A stretch of 64,000 nucleotides of DNA from the NCBI RefSeq assembly GCF_001038625.1, contig NZ_CP011803.1, forward strand, positions 5,456,001 to 5,520,000, written 5' to 3'. This DNA is from Clostridium carboxidivorans P7. Lineage in GTDB: Bacteria; Bacillota; Clostridia; Clostridiales; Clostridiaceae. Below the pieces are notes generated by a model, which worked only from the letters and a program-made list of their open reading frames with translations, ran no database searches and was not told the origin of the DNA. The translations under genes were made by a program, and so were the position numbers. Of this stretch, positions 32,688-41,031 are shown piece by piece (within the stretch, counting starts at the first letter, position 1; every line of letters starts with the position of its first letter).

Positions 32688-33458
32688 ATGAATAAAAGTA
32701 ATAAAGAACTATTTTGGGATGCAAGTATTGAAGAGGTGAAAAAAGGTTATGTTGAGTTAGAAGAAAGTTATAAATGTATAATTTGTGAGGAAGAATTTAC
32801 AAAGGGAAGAATATATGAAATAGATTCCATGCTCTATGATTCAAAAAAGGCCACTGAGCTTCATATATCAGAAAAACATGGATCTACTTTAGAATATTTA
32901 TTAGATATGAATCCGTCCTTCATAGGAATATCACAGGTTCAAAGAGAGTTGTTAGTACTAATAGCATCAGGATTAACTGATAAGGAAATTGCAGTAAAGC
33001 TAGGGGTAGCACAGTCTACTATAAGAAATCATCGTTATAAATTACGTGAGAAAGAAAAGCAAGCAAGATTATTTTTATCGGTGATGGAATTAATATCATC
33101 AAACACAAAAAAGAAGGTAAACATATTAGACAAAGATATTTTATGTGATGCTCACAAAACAGCAACTACCATAGATGATAGATATAACATTACTGATAAT
33201 GAAAGAGAGAGTACAATTAAAAATTATATAGATGAAAATGGAGCAATAAAAACATTCCCATCCAGGGAAAAGAAGAAAATAATAGTTTTATCGGAAATAG
33301 TTAAGAATTTTTCTAAAGGAAAGAAGTACTCCGAAAAAGAGATAAATAGAATTTTACAAAGAATAAATGAGGACTATGCTACTACCAGAAGGGCCTTAAT
33401 TGAGTATGGTTTTATGGAACGTTCTAATGATTGTAGTAGTTACTGGGTAAAAGAATAA
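32688..33458 (+). CDS. LuxR-type HTH regulator with DUF2087 domain
   Basis: A 256-residue regulator. The N-terminal part has a Cys pair CIICEEEF that may bind metal. The middle is a LuxR-type HTH: VQRELLVLIASGLTDKEIAV, then GVAQSTIRNHRYKLREKEKQ. The C-terminal 75 residues are DUF2087 (IKTFPSREKKKIIVLSEIVK, RRALIEYGFMERSNDCSSYW). The frame opens at 32676, but AGAGGTG places the start at the ATG at 32688. A phosphotransferase-like gene begins 32 bp after its stop and is probably co-transcribed. Confidence 0.88.
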   Translation: MNKSNKELFWDASIEEVKKGYVELEESYKCIICEEEFTKGRIYEIDSMLYDSKKATELHISEKHGSTLEYLLDMNPSFIGISQVQRELLVLIASGLTDKEIAVKLGVAQSTIRNHRYKLREKEKQARLFLSVMELISSNTKKKVNILDKDILCDAHKTATTIDDRYNITDNERESTIKNYIDENGAIKTFPSREKKKIIVLSEIVKNFSKGKKYSEKEINRILQRINEDYATTRRALIEYGFMERSNDCSSYWVKE

Positions 33459-33489
33459 TATTTAGGATGCAGCATAAAGGAGAGTTTAA

Positions 33490-34506
33490 ATGGATAAGAG
33501 GGGTTTTACAATATCAGAAATAGGGCAAATAATAGAAAAAAATTATGATGTTGGGATTATTAAAAATATAAATCCTATTTTGGAAGGTGCCTCGTCAGAA
33601 TGTTTTCATATAATTACAGAGAACGGAGATTATATATTTAAGGATATTGAGATGATATTTATGAATCATCCTGATAAAGAACCTTTAATAAATAATATGT
33701 TATCAGAAAATGAAGTTCCTGTATCAGAATTTTATAAAACTAGGAATGGTGAGTATTTATTAGAGTACCAGGGGCATATTTTTCATTTACAGAGTTTTAT
33801 AAAAGGAAAAATATTAGAAGTAAATACAGCACCTGAATGGTTTATGAAAGAAAGTGCTGAAATGTTAGGAAAAATTCACAAGGCATTAGAAGGAATTTCT
33901 TCATTAAGTAGTGGAATAGGTAAAGAATTTTTTAACTTTATAACCCCAAAAGCAGCTAAAATATCTTATGAAAAATCCTTAAATATAGCATTAAAGCACG
34001 GTGAAAATCAGAATGTCATTGATTTGAAGTATAGAATTAGCTTATTAGATAAAATAAAAAGTATTAAACTTCAAATGGATAGATTTACTTATAAGAATAC
34101 TCACGGTGATTATTTTATAAGTCAGATTATATGTGGAGAGAATTGTATTAATGCCATAATTGATTTTACTTCAGCCTGTGTTCATCCTGCTTGCTTCGAA
34201 TTAATAAGATCATATTCTTATGCAGACCCTAAATGCATTGATGGAAAAATAGATTATGATAACCTGGTAAAATATATAAAGGATTATACGAAATATAGCA
34301 AGCTTAGTACTTATGATATAAAAATGATGGCATATTTATACTATTATCAACTTGCAGTGTGTGATTATTTTAGTCAGTATTATGAATCTAACAATTCAAA
34401 TAAAAGTGTACTGTGTCATTATGCTCATTGGTCAACTATGCTTTGTAGGTGGTTTGAGGAAAATATTGAAGAGCTAACAGATAAGCTGAAAAAAGAATTT
34501 TGTTAA
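33490..34506 (+). CDS. Aminoglycoside phosphotransferase (APH)-fold kinase
   Basis: A 338-residue protein of the APH/ChoK kinase fold. The catalytic loop is THGDYFISQ near residue 204 and the metal-binding Asp follows in NAIIDFTSA. The usual Asn of the HGDxxxxN loop is replaced (ISQ), so catalysis is uncertain. Homologues phosphorylate small alcohols such as antibiotics, choline or homoserine. AAGGAGAG precedes the ATG. It follows the DUF2087 regulator, so it may be its target. Confidence 0.82.
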   Translation: MDKRGFTISEIGQIIEKNYDVGIIKNINPILEGASSECFHIITENGDYIFKDIEMIFMNHPDKEPLINNMLSENEVPVSEFYKTRNGEYLLEYQGHIFHLQSFIKGKILEVNTAPEWFMKESAEMLGKIHKALEGISSLSSGIGKEFFNFITPKAAKISYEKSLNIALKHGENQNVIDLKYRISLLDKIKSIKLQMDRFTYKNTHGDYFISQIICGENCINAIIDFTSACVHPACFELIRSYSYADPKCIDGKIDYDNLVKYIKDYTKYSKLSTYDIKMMAYLYYYQLAVCDYFSQYYESNNSNKSVLCHYAHWSTMLCRWFEENIEELTDKLKKEFC

Positions 34507-34620
34507 TTTAAATAAGTTTTATAATAGAAAATTAAACTTTTGAAATTTTGATTGGATTAAGAAATAGGCTGAAAAAAAGAAGAAATTTTGATAATGACCA
34601 ATGTAAATTTATTTTATTAG

Positions 34621-34727
34621 AAATGGGACTGCGGCACTAAGAATAAACATTATAACATATTGAGTTTGTCATTTATTTGCAAAGCAATATATTGTATATA
34701 AATTTCTTAATGTGGGCAGTCCCATTT
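34621..34727. repeat. 107-bp element with 24-bp imperfect inverted ends
   Basis: AAATGGGACTGCGGCACTAA at the left pairs with TTAATGTGGGCAGTCCCATTT at the right, with about 60 bases between. It lies between convergent genes. It could be a long-loop terminator or a MITE-like element. Confidence 0.5.
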
Positions 34728-34743
34728 GATTTTTAGTATTAGC

Positions 34744-36138
34744 CTATGCTAAATTTTTATCAACATCATGAAGATCTTTTTCTTCATTTTTCTTTTTTGA
34801 TTTAAGTATATAGTAAATTACTCCAAGCATTATAAACCATACAGGTGTTACAAATAAGGCTACACGAGTTTCATTATTAAGTGCCAATGTAACTAAAACA
34901 AAAGCAAAGAATGCTAGAATCAAATAGTTTATAATTGGATAAAGTGGCATTTTGAATTTGTTTTTAGCTGCAAGTTCAGGCTTAGTTTTACGATATTTCA
35001 TATGACATATAATTATAATTGCCCAAATGAAGATATAACAAAATGTTGATATACTTGTAATTAGTACAAATACCCCTTCAGGCATAATGTAGTTCAATAT
35101 AACTGAAATCAATATAACAGTTGCAGAGAATACTGTAGCATTACAAGGTATGTGATTAGAAGTTAATTTTTTCATTGATTTAGGTGCATTATTTTCTTTA
35201 GCAAGAGAATAAACCATACGGCTTGTGCTGAAAATACCGCTGTTACAAGCAGATGCGGCTGATGTTAATACAACAAAATTTACAATGCTTGCTGCTGCTG
35301 CTACTCCCACTGCAGAAAATACTTGTACAAATGGGCTTTTAGCAGGATTAATTGAATTCCAAGGGTATATACCCATAATAACAGTAAGTGCTCCTACATA
35401 GAAAATAATAATTCTAATTGGAATATTGTTAATAGCCTTTGGAATAACATATTCTGGATTTTCAGTTTCACCAGCTGTAAGTCCTACTAATTCGATTCCA
35501 GTAAAAGCAAATACAACCATCTGGAAGGAAAGGATAAAACCACTTACTCCATTTGGTAACCAGCCACCGTGATTCCAAAGATTTGTAAAGCTAGATGCAC
35601 CAGCATTTGTAGAAAATCCTTTTATAATCATAAATGTACCAACTATAATAAGTGCTAAAATTGCAACAACTTTAATTAAAGCAAACCAGAATTCCATTTC
35701 ACCAAACAACTTTACTGCAGTAAGGTTCATAATTAGCAAAATTACAAGAACTATAAGGCTTGGAACCCACCTAGCTACATTTGGAAACCAGTACTGTATA
35801 TAAAGTCCAGTGGCAGCTACATCAGCCATAGCAAGTGAAACCCAGCAAAACCAGTATGTCCATCCAGTGATGAAGGCTGCTCCTTCTCCTAGATAATCAT
35901 ATACGAATTCTACAAAAGAATGGTAGTTTAAATTAGAAAGTAATAATTCCCCAAGAGCACGCATTACAAAGAATAACATTATACCTGTTATCATATATGC
36001 AAATAAAATAGATGGACCAGCTAAATGAATAGATCTACCTGAACCAAGGAATAATCCAGTACCAATTGCGCCTCCAATTGCAAGTAACTGGACATGACGA
36101 TTTTTTAATCCCCTCGATAAATTTTGATTTTCTGACAT
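34744..36138 (-). CDS. Amino acid permease, CycA-like (APC family)
   Basis: A 464-residue protein with about 12 membrane segments. The N-terminal signature AIGGAIGTGLFLGSGRSIHL and the ALGELLLSNLNYHSFVEFVY block are typical of the amino acid transporter branch that includes CycA (D-Ala/D-Ser/Gly), AnsP and related proton symporters. The C-terminus is charged. GGCGG precedes the ATG. A glycine riboswitch lies about 520 bp upstream on the same strand, with a decayed transporter gene between, so glycine is a likely substrate. Confidence 0.85.
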   Translation of the reverse strand: MSENQNLSRGLKNRHVQLLAIGGAIGTGLFLGSGRSIHLAGPSILFAYMITGIMLFFVMRALGELLLSNLNYHSFVEFVYDYLGEGAAFITGWTYWFCWVSLAMADVAATGLYIQYWFPNVARWVPSLIVLVILLIMNLTAVKLFGEMEFWFALIKVVAILALIIVGTFMIIKGFSTNAGASSFTNLWNHGGWLPNGVSGFILSFQMVVFAFTGIELVGLTAGETENPEYVIPKAINNIPIRIIIFYVGALTVIMGIYPWNSINPAKSPFVQVFSAVGVAAAASIVNFVVLTSAASACNSGIFSTSRMVYSLAKENNAPKSMKKLTSNHIPCNATVFSATVILISVILNYIMPEGVFVLITSISTFCYIFIWAIIIICHMKYRKTKPELAAKNKFKMPLYPIINYLILAFFAFVLVTLALNNETRVALFVTPVWFIMLGVIYYILKSKKKNEEKDLHDVDKNLA

Positions 36139-36370
36139 ATATATTCCGCCTTTCTAAAATATCATTGTTTTTAAATTTGAGTAATATAATTGCGATTGTT
36201 TTAGTTATTATTTTGAAATAAATGAATAATTTTACATTGAAATGATACGCAAAAATATTATTGAGGTTTATGCTAATACAAAGCATAACTTCAATAGCCG
36301 CTGCTAGTGCAGTACATAATGCTGCAAAACTAGTAACATCACTTTTTCATTATAATTTTATTGATTTTTT

Positions 36371-36517
36371 TCAAAAATGAATTTTAGAGTAAGAAACAAT
36401 TGAAGTAACCCTAGAAGTATGGTAATTTAGATTCCAGTTCTCATTAGTAGAATTAAAAGAGGAATCCTCCCATATGATAGAATTAATTTGAGTAAGTAGT
36501 TTTGTTAATTGATCCAT
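36371..36517 (-). pseudogene. Sodium:alanine/glycine symporter (AGCS) remnant
   Basis: An ATG (36517) with a strong GGAGGG opens MDQLTKLLTQINSIIW, the N-terminus of AGCS symporters. The frame then breaks; a shifted frame reads GRIPLLILLMRTGI, a stop, ITILLGLLQL, which matches the following first membrane helix (GIPLLILLLGTGIYFTIRL type). The ORF as it stands ends at 36371. AGCS genes are common glycine-riboswitch targets. Confidence 0.72.
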
Positions 36518-36532
36518 TTTATCCCTCCATTC

Positions 36533-36562
36533 TAGTCAAAAGGCATGTACTAAAAAGTGCCT
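36533..36562 (-). terminator. Possible riboswitch expression platform hairpin
   Basis: On the minus strand, AAAAGGCAC and TGCCTTTT pair across about 11 bases between the riboswitch and the AGCS start. There is no long T-run, so it may act on translation or be a weak terminator. Confidence 0.45.
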
Positions 36563-36659
36563 TTTCCTATAAGTATTTTGTAATTGGAGATACAAATGGG
36601 AATAGATAAGATCTAAATTAAGTAATTGATATATATTACTTTTGTAAGATATGTTACCT

Positions 36660-36836
36660 GTCCCCTGTCCTTTTACCTGAGAGTTTCGCCTTTAAGGCTT
36701 TCTCCTTCGGTGCTCTATTAAGAGTCTCTCCAAGGTTTCATCCAATAGCGGTCATCTCTAATTAATAAATTAGGTACCTGAAAGATTTACTTCTTCGGTG
36801 AATGGCAACAGCCATAACTCTCCCGCTATTTTCATC
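36660..36836 (-). ncRNA. Tandem glycine riboswitch
   Basis: On the minus strand the first aptamer runs AGCGGGAGAGTTATGGCTGT to CACCGAAGAAGTAAATCTTTC, then CAGGTACC. The second runs CTTGGAGAGACTC to GCACCGAAGGAGAAAGCC, then GGCGAAACTCTCAGG and TAAAAGGACAG. These are the conserved cores of a two-aptamer gcvT-type glycine riboswitch. It lies upstream of the AGCS remnant and the CycA-like permease. In transporter operons such riboswitches usually respond to excess glycine. Confidence 0.93.
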
Positions 36837-36839
36837 TGA

Positions 36840-37196
36840 GTTATTAAATTTATGTTTATATACTAATACATATTTAATGAAATTGCAACAATTTCTTCAT
36901 TTTAAATTGGAATGAAAAGGTTATCTTGTCATTATTGCTAAAAATATTTATATAAATTTAGAAGTTTAAAACCATAATTTTCCTATAAATATAACTTATA
37001 AATGTGTATCGAACAATAACTAATAATGATTAGACCAATAGTATTTTAAATGCTAAAATTATTTAGTAGATATCAACAAAATAATTTAGAATTATCTATG
37101 AAATGACATAACACAAGAGATATTGTAAATTTATTTTTAAAATTACATGTTAATTATTTAACTTGTAATTAAAAGTGTTGATGAAGGAGGTTTGTA
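36840..37196. other. Intergenic region between riboswitch and GTPase
   Basis: No gene seen. It should hold the minus-strand promoter of the riboswitch transcript and the + strand promoter of the methyl-transfer operon; I could not mark either with confidence. Confidence 0.4.
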
Positions 37197-38150
37197 TTGA
37201 TTATTAATGTAAATATTATTTCTGGATTTTTAGGAGCTGGAAAAACTACATTTTTAAAAAAAATCCTTCCTAATATGAAAGGTAAAATTGCTTTAATTGA
37301 GAATGAATTTGGTGATATTGGCATTGATGGAGACTTGATTAATGACAAACTACCTATTAAAGAAATTTATGCTGGCTGTATTTGTTGCAGTTTGGTAAAA
37401 AACTTTAAAGATAGCATAGAGGAATTAGCGTTAGAATATAAACCTGAACATATATTTATAGAACCATCTGGTGTAGGAAATTTATCAGATATCATAAGAG
37501 TTTGTGATAAAATTTCTGAAAATTCAAATTCCAATATAAGAATAAATCATCTTATAACTATTGTAGATGTAAGTGCATTTGATGATTATTTAGAGAATTT
37601 TGGTGGATTTTATTTAGATCAAATTCGAAATGCTAATATTATATTTTTAAGCCATATAGATAGTATAGATGACGAAAAAGTTGAAGAAGTAATTTCTAAA
37701 ATAAAACTAAATAATGAAAAAGCATATATCCTTAAGGATGATTGGTATTCTTATGAGGGTGAAAAAATAATTGAAATATTAGATACAATTGAAGACTTTC
37801 AAATTGATTTAAAAGAAGAAGTTGTATCAACACCTGCAGATAAAGTGTTCAGTACTTTATCTATAGACAATCCCAAAATTTTTCTAGAGAAGGATATAGA
37901 TAAAATCTTAGCTTCTTTAAAGAGTAAGGAATATGGTTATATTTTGAGAGCTAAAGGAATTTTAGAACTTGATACAAAACAACTTGTTTATTTTGATTTT
38001 ACTCCACACCATTTTTCTTGGGAATACATAAAAGAAGTTAAAGAAACAAAGGTAGCTTTTATTGGAAATCAGTTAAAAAAACAAAAAATATTACAATGTT
38101 TTACAAATAGGCATGTATCTAAAGTTTTAAGTAGGTATCCGAAATTTTAA
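37197..38150 (+). CDS. CobW-like (COG0523) GTPase
   Basis: A 317-residue P-loop GTPase of the G3E/COG0523 group, which insert metals or assist metallo-cofactors. The Walker A motif is ISGFLGAGKTTFLK (residues 9-22), Walker B region NEFGDIGIDG, the metal-binding CxCC motif CICCSL near residue 62, and a C-terminal CobW_C domain. AAGGAGG supports the TTG start. It directly precedes corrinoid methyltransferase genes. The inference is that it supplies zinc or cobalt, or handles cobalamin, for that system. Confidence 0.85.
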   Translation: MIINVNIISGFLGAGKTTFLKKILPNMKGKIALIENEFGDIGIDGDLINDKLPIKEIYAGCICCSLVKNFKDSIEELALEYKPEHIFIEPSGVGNLSDIIRVCDKISENSNSNIRINHLITIVDVSAFDDYLENFGGFYLDQIRNANIIFLSHIDSIDDEKVEEVISKIKLNNEKAYILKDDWYSYEGEKIIEILDTIEDFQIDLKEEVVSTPADKVFSTLSIDNPKIFLEKDIDKILASLKSKEYGYILRAKGILELDTKQLVYFDFTPHHFSWEYIKEVKETKVAFIGNQLKKQKILQCFTNRHVSKVLSRYPKF

Positions 38151-38241
38151 TCAGATATATAAAAATATACGATTTTGAGATGCTTACTTATATAATTTGC
38201 TAAGTTTTTGATATATTTGCTTACTTATTTTATAAAGGGAG

Positions 38242-38305
38242 GTTAAAGTCCTAAATGGACTTTAACGAGTAGTTCACGAGCGGGAGCGAGTAGGATTAAC
38301 TACTC
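38242..38305 (+). promoter_or_regulatory. Double-hairpin leader
   Basis: GTTAAAGTCC pairs with GGACTTTAAC, and GAGTAGTT pairs with AACTACTC around CACGAGCGGGAGCGAGTAGG. The sequence is unusually GC-rich for the window and lies just before the first methyltransferase. It may be a leader or an invading repeat. Confidence 0.45.
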
Positions 38306-38334
38306 CGTGTTTCCGACTAAAAGGAGGAATTAAC

Positions 38335-39204
38335 ATGAGTAAAATTATTGACTTTAATTGTACGTATGATAATTCTGTAGGGATTAACGAAGAGGTTACA
38401 GAAAAAACAGGATTACATTTTCCAGAAGCCTATATGCATTGGGACAGCATGGCTACATTGGCAGAAGAATTAAAGAAATATGATAATGCAAATTTTTGTG
38501 GATTGCCATTCTGTCATACCGTTGAGGGCGAAGCTATGGGTGGAATAATCAATCTGGGAAATGAAAAAACAGGTCCAAGGGCAAAAGATTATATTTGCAC
38601 AAAAGCAGAAGAGATATTAAATCTACCTGAAATCGATTACTCAAAAGGACGTATATCAGAGGTTCTAAAAGCTTGTAAATATTTAAGAGACAAAGGAGAA
38701 AATGTTCTTCTATATATTTCAGGACCATTTACAATTATGAATGTTTTAATTGATCCTCGTCATGTTTTTAAGTTATTTAGAAAAGAACCAGATACTATGA
38801 AGGCTATTTTCGATAAATTCCAAAAGGAAATATTACGTTTTGTTGAAGAAGCTAAAAAAGCAGGAGTTAACATGATTAGTTATGCTGATTCTTCTGGAGG
38901 ATTAAATATTTTAGGACCCAAATATGCTGAGCAAACTGTAGAAATGTTTACTTATCCGTTATTAAAAAGTATTGAAAAAATGATTGATGATGAAATGATA
39001 GTAATGCTTTGTCCTAAGACTACTTTTGCATTATTAGGGACAGATAAAGCTGTGTGGAAGGATATTAATCTAGGAGGATCTATAAAATATTCTGAAGCTT
39101 GTGTAAAAGTTATGGGACAAGCAAAATTTGTTGGACAAATGTGCATTAAAAATAAAGATTTTGAATTAAAAGATGGAACAATCAAAACAATTGATTTACT
39201 TTAA
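38335..39204 (+). CDS. UroD/MtaA-family corrinoid methyltransferase-like protein (short)
   Basis: A 289-residue protein of the uroporphyrinogen decarboxylase/MtaA fold. It has ISGPFTIMNVLIDPRHVFKL, FVEEAKKAGVNMISYADSSG and a C-terminal barrel half. In MtaA-type enzymes a zinc site is His-x-Cys with a later Cys. Here the site reads VMLCPKTTF with the His missing, and GQMCIKNK supplies a later Cys, so zinc binding may differ. It probably acts as the substrate-side methyltransferase or a specialised partner. AAAAGGAGG precedes the ATG; the next two genes follow closely. Confidence 0.75.
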   Translation: MSKIIDFNCTYDNSVGINEEVTEKTGLHFPEAYMHWDSMATLAEELKKYDNANFCGLPFCHTVEGEAMGGIINLGNEKTGPRAKDYICTKAEEILNLPEIDYSKGRISEVLKACKYLRDKGENVLLYISGPFTIMNVLIDPRHVFKLFRKEPDTMKAIFDKFQKEILRFVEEAKKAGVNMISYADSSGGLNILGPKYAEQTVEMFTYPLLKSIEKMIDDEMIVMLCPKTTFALLGTDKAVWKDINLGGSIKYSEACVKVMGQAKFVGQMCIKNKDFELKDGTIKTIDLL

Positions 39205-39248
39205 TTATTAATATAAATAAATTAAAAAAAGTGTGGAGGGTAAAACAC

Positions 39249-40319
39249 ATGCACAAGAATGATAAAATGACGCCAAATGAAAGATTAGCTGCATTTATGA
39301 CAGGAAAACCTATGGACAGAATTTTAGCTATGCCAGTTGCTTGTTCTATGTCTGGATTAGCACTTGGAATGACTCATAAGGAAAAAAGAAGTAGTGCTTT
39401 AAATGAAGCTAAAGCGCAGATTGCCTGCTATGAAAGATTTGGCAATGACTTAACTATTGTTGAATATGGATTACACGGCGTAGGTGCAGCTTTAGGTAGT
39501 CAGATGAGTGATCCAGAAGATTCAGTACCAGCAATTATGAAATATGTTCTAGAAGATTTGAATGATGTAGATAAATTAGATATGTCAAAATTAGAACTAA
39601 AAAATGATAAAGCATTTCAATTACATTTAGAAGCTGCACGTATCATAATGGAGAAAATAGGAAATGAAGTTCCAACTGGAGTATTAATATCTGGACCTTT
39701 TACTGCTGCTGCAAGTATTTACAAAACAGAAAACTTGCTTAGAGCAACTAGAAAAAATCCTGAAAAGCTTCATCAACTAATTAAATTCTGTAATGATGCA
39801 TTAAAAATGATTTGCAGGGAGTTTATAAAAGCAGGTATTCTTATTTTATTATGTGATCCTATTGCATCAGGAACTATTCTTAATAAGAAGCAATATTTAG
39901 AGTTTGTTTTACCATACACTCAAGAATTAATGAAAGAGATTCATGAGGCAAAGGGGATGGTTTGTTATCATATTTGTGGAGATACAACATCAATTGTAGG
40001 AGAAATGGTTAAATCAGGCTGCGATATGATGAGTATAGATAATAGAGTAGATTTAGCATATACAAAACAAGTAGTAGGAGATAAAGTACCTATACTTGGT
40101 AACGTAGATCCAGTGGAAGTATTGATTTTAGGAAATACCAATGATGTAGACTCAGCAGTAAAAAATTGTATGCAAAAGGCTTATGACAGTCCTTGTGGAT
40201 ATATTTTGGCATCAGGCTGCGATCTTTCAGGTGCAGTTCCACTAGAAAATATTGATCAGTTTATGGCTTCTGCTAGGAAATATGGAAAATGGCCACTAGA
40301 TCCAAAAAATTTCTCTTAG
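39249..40319 (+). CDS. UroD/MtaA-family corrinoid methyltransferase
   Basis: A 356-residue protein of the MtaA/CmuA-type UroD fold. It opens MTPNERLAAFMTGKPMDR, typical of the family. The zinc-binding site appears complete: CYHICGDTTSIV with the His-x-Cys pair, and ILASGCDLSGAVP with the third ligand. Such enzymes move a methyl group between a corrinoid protein and a thiol. The frame opens at 39231, but GGAGGG precedes ATG 39249. It is followed by the corrinoid protein gene. Confidence 0.85.
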   Translation: MHKNDKMTPNERLAAFMTGKPMDRILAMPVACSMSGLALGMTHKEKRSSALNEAKAQIACYERFGNDLTIVEYGLHGVGAALGSQMSDPEDSVPAIMKYVLEDLNDVDKLDMSKLELKNDKAFQLHLEAARIIMEKIGNEVPTGVLISGPFTAAASIYKTENLLRATRKNPEKLHQLIKFCNDALKMICREFIKAGILILLCDPIASGTILNKKQYLEFVLPYTQELMKEIHEAKGMVCYHICGDTTSIVGEMVKSGCDMMSIDNRVDLAYTKQVVGDKVPILGNVDPVEVLILGNTNDVDSAVKNCMQKAYDSPCGYILASGCDLSGAVPLENIDQFMASARKYGKWPLDPKNFS

Positions 40320-40359
40320 AAAATAAATTTACAATTTAGGAAAAAATGGAGGGAAAACA

Positions 40360-41016
40360 ATGACAGTATCAAAGGAAGAATTATTAAAAAGATTATCTGA
40401 TGGTGTATTTGAAATGGAAGAGGAAGATACGATTGAAGCATCTAATGAATATGTAGAAGCAGGATATGATATACTTGATGGTATTATGGAAGGTCTTGTA
40501 GATGGTATGAATCGTGCAAGTAAATTGTATGAGGAAGAAGAATATTTTGTTACGGATTTATTATTATGTTCAGATGCAATGTATGAAGGTTTAGCAATTT
40601 TAAGACCTCATCTTCCAGCAGATGAAGCAAATAGAGAAAAACCAAAGGGAGTAATTGGAGTTGTAGAAGGAGATACTCACGATATAGGAAAGAATTTAGT
40701 AAAAATCATGTTAGAAACAGCTGGATTTGAGATGATTGACTTAGGTAGAGATGTTCCACTTCAGAGTTTTGTAGATAAAGCTAAAGAAGTTAATGCTTCA
40801 TTTGTTTGTATGTCAACTTTGATGACAACAACAATGGGTGGAATGAAAACTGTTGTAGAGTTATTGAAAGAAGCTGGAATAAGAGAAAATCTTAAAGTTG
40901 TTATAGGAGGAGGCCCTATTTCAAAGAAGTTTTCTGATTTGATTGGTGCAGATGGATATTCTGCTAATGCAATTGAAGCAGTTAAACTAGTAAAAGGATT
41001 ACTTAATATAGCATAG
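40360..41016 (+). CDS. Corrinoid protein (MtaC/MttC type)
   Basis: A 218-residue B12-binding protein. Residues about 1-90 form the helical cap domain and the rest is the Rossmann-like cobalamin domain. The cobalt-ligand motif is GDTHDIGKNLVKIM (DxHxxG, His about residue 107), with MSTLMTTTMGGMK and KVVIGGGPISKKF following. It carries the methyl group between the flanking methyltransferases. TGGAGGG precedes the ATG. Confidence 0.92.
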   Translation: MTVSKEELLKRLSDGVFEMEEEDTIEASNEYVEAGYDILDGIMEGLVDGMNRASKLYEEEEYFVTDLLLCSDAMYEGLAILRPHLPADEANREKPKGVIGVVEGDTHDIGKNLVKIMLETAGFEMIDLGRDVPLQSFVDKAKEVNASFVCMSTLMTTTMGGMKTVVELLKEAGIRENLKVVIGGGPISKKFSDLIGADGYSANAIEAVKLVKGLLNIA

Positions 41017-41031
41017 AAAGAAGTGAGGGAT

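Noticed and set aside
36035-36286. 83-codon minus-strand ORF at the permease start
   Set aside because: It overlaps the first 100 bases of the permease in another frame and has no ribosome-binding site.
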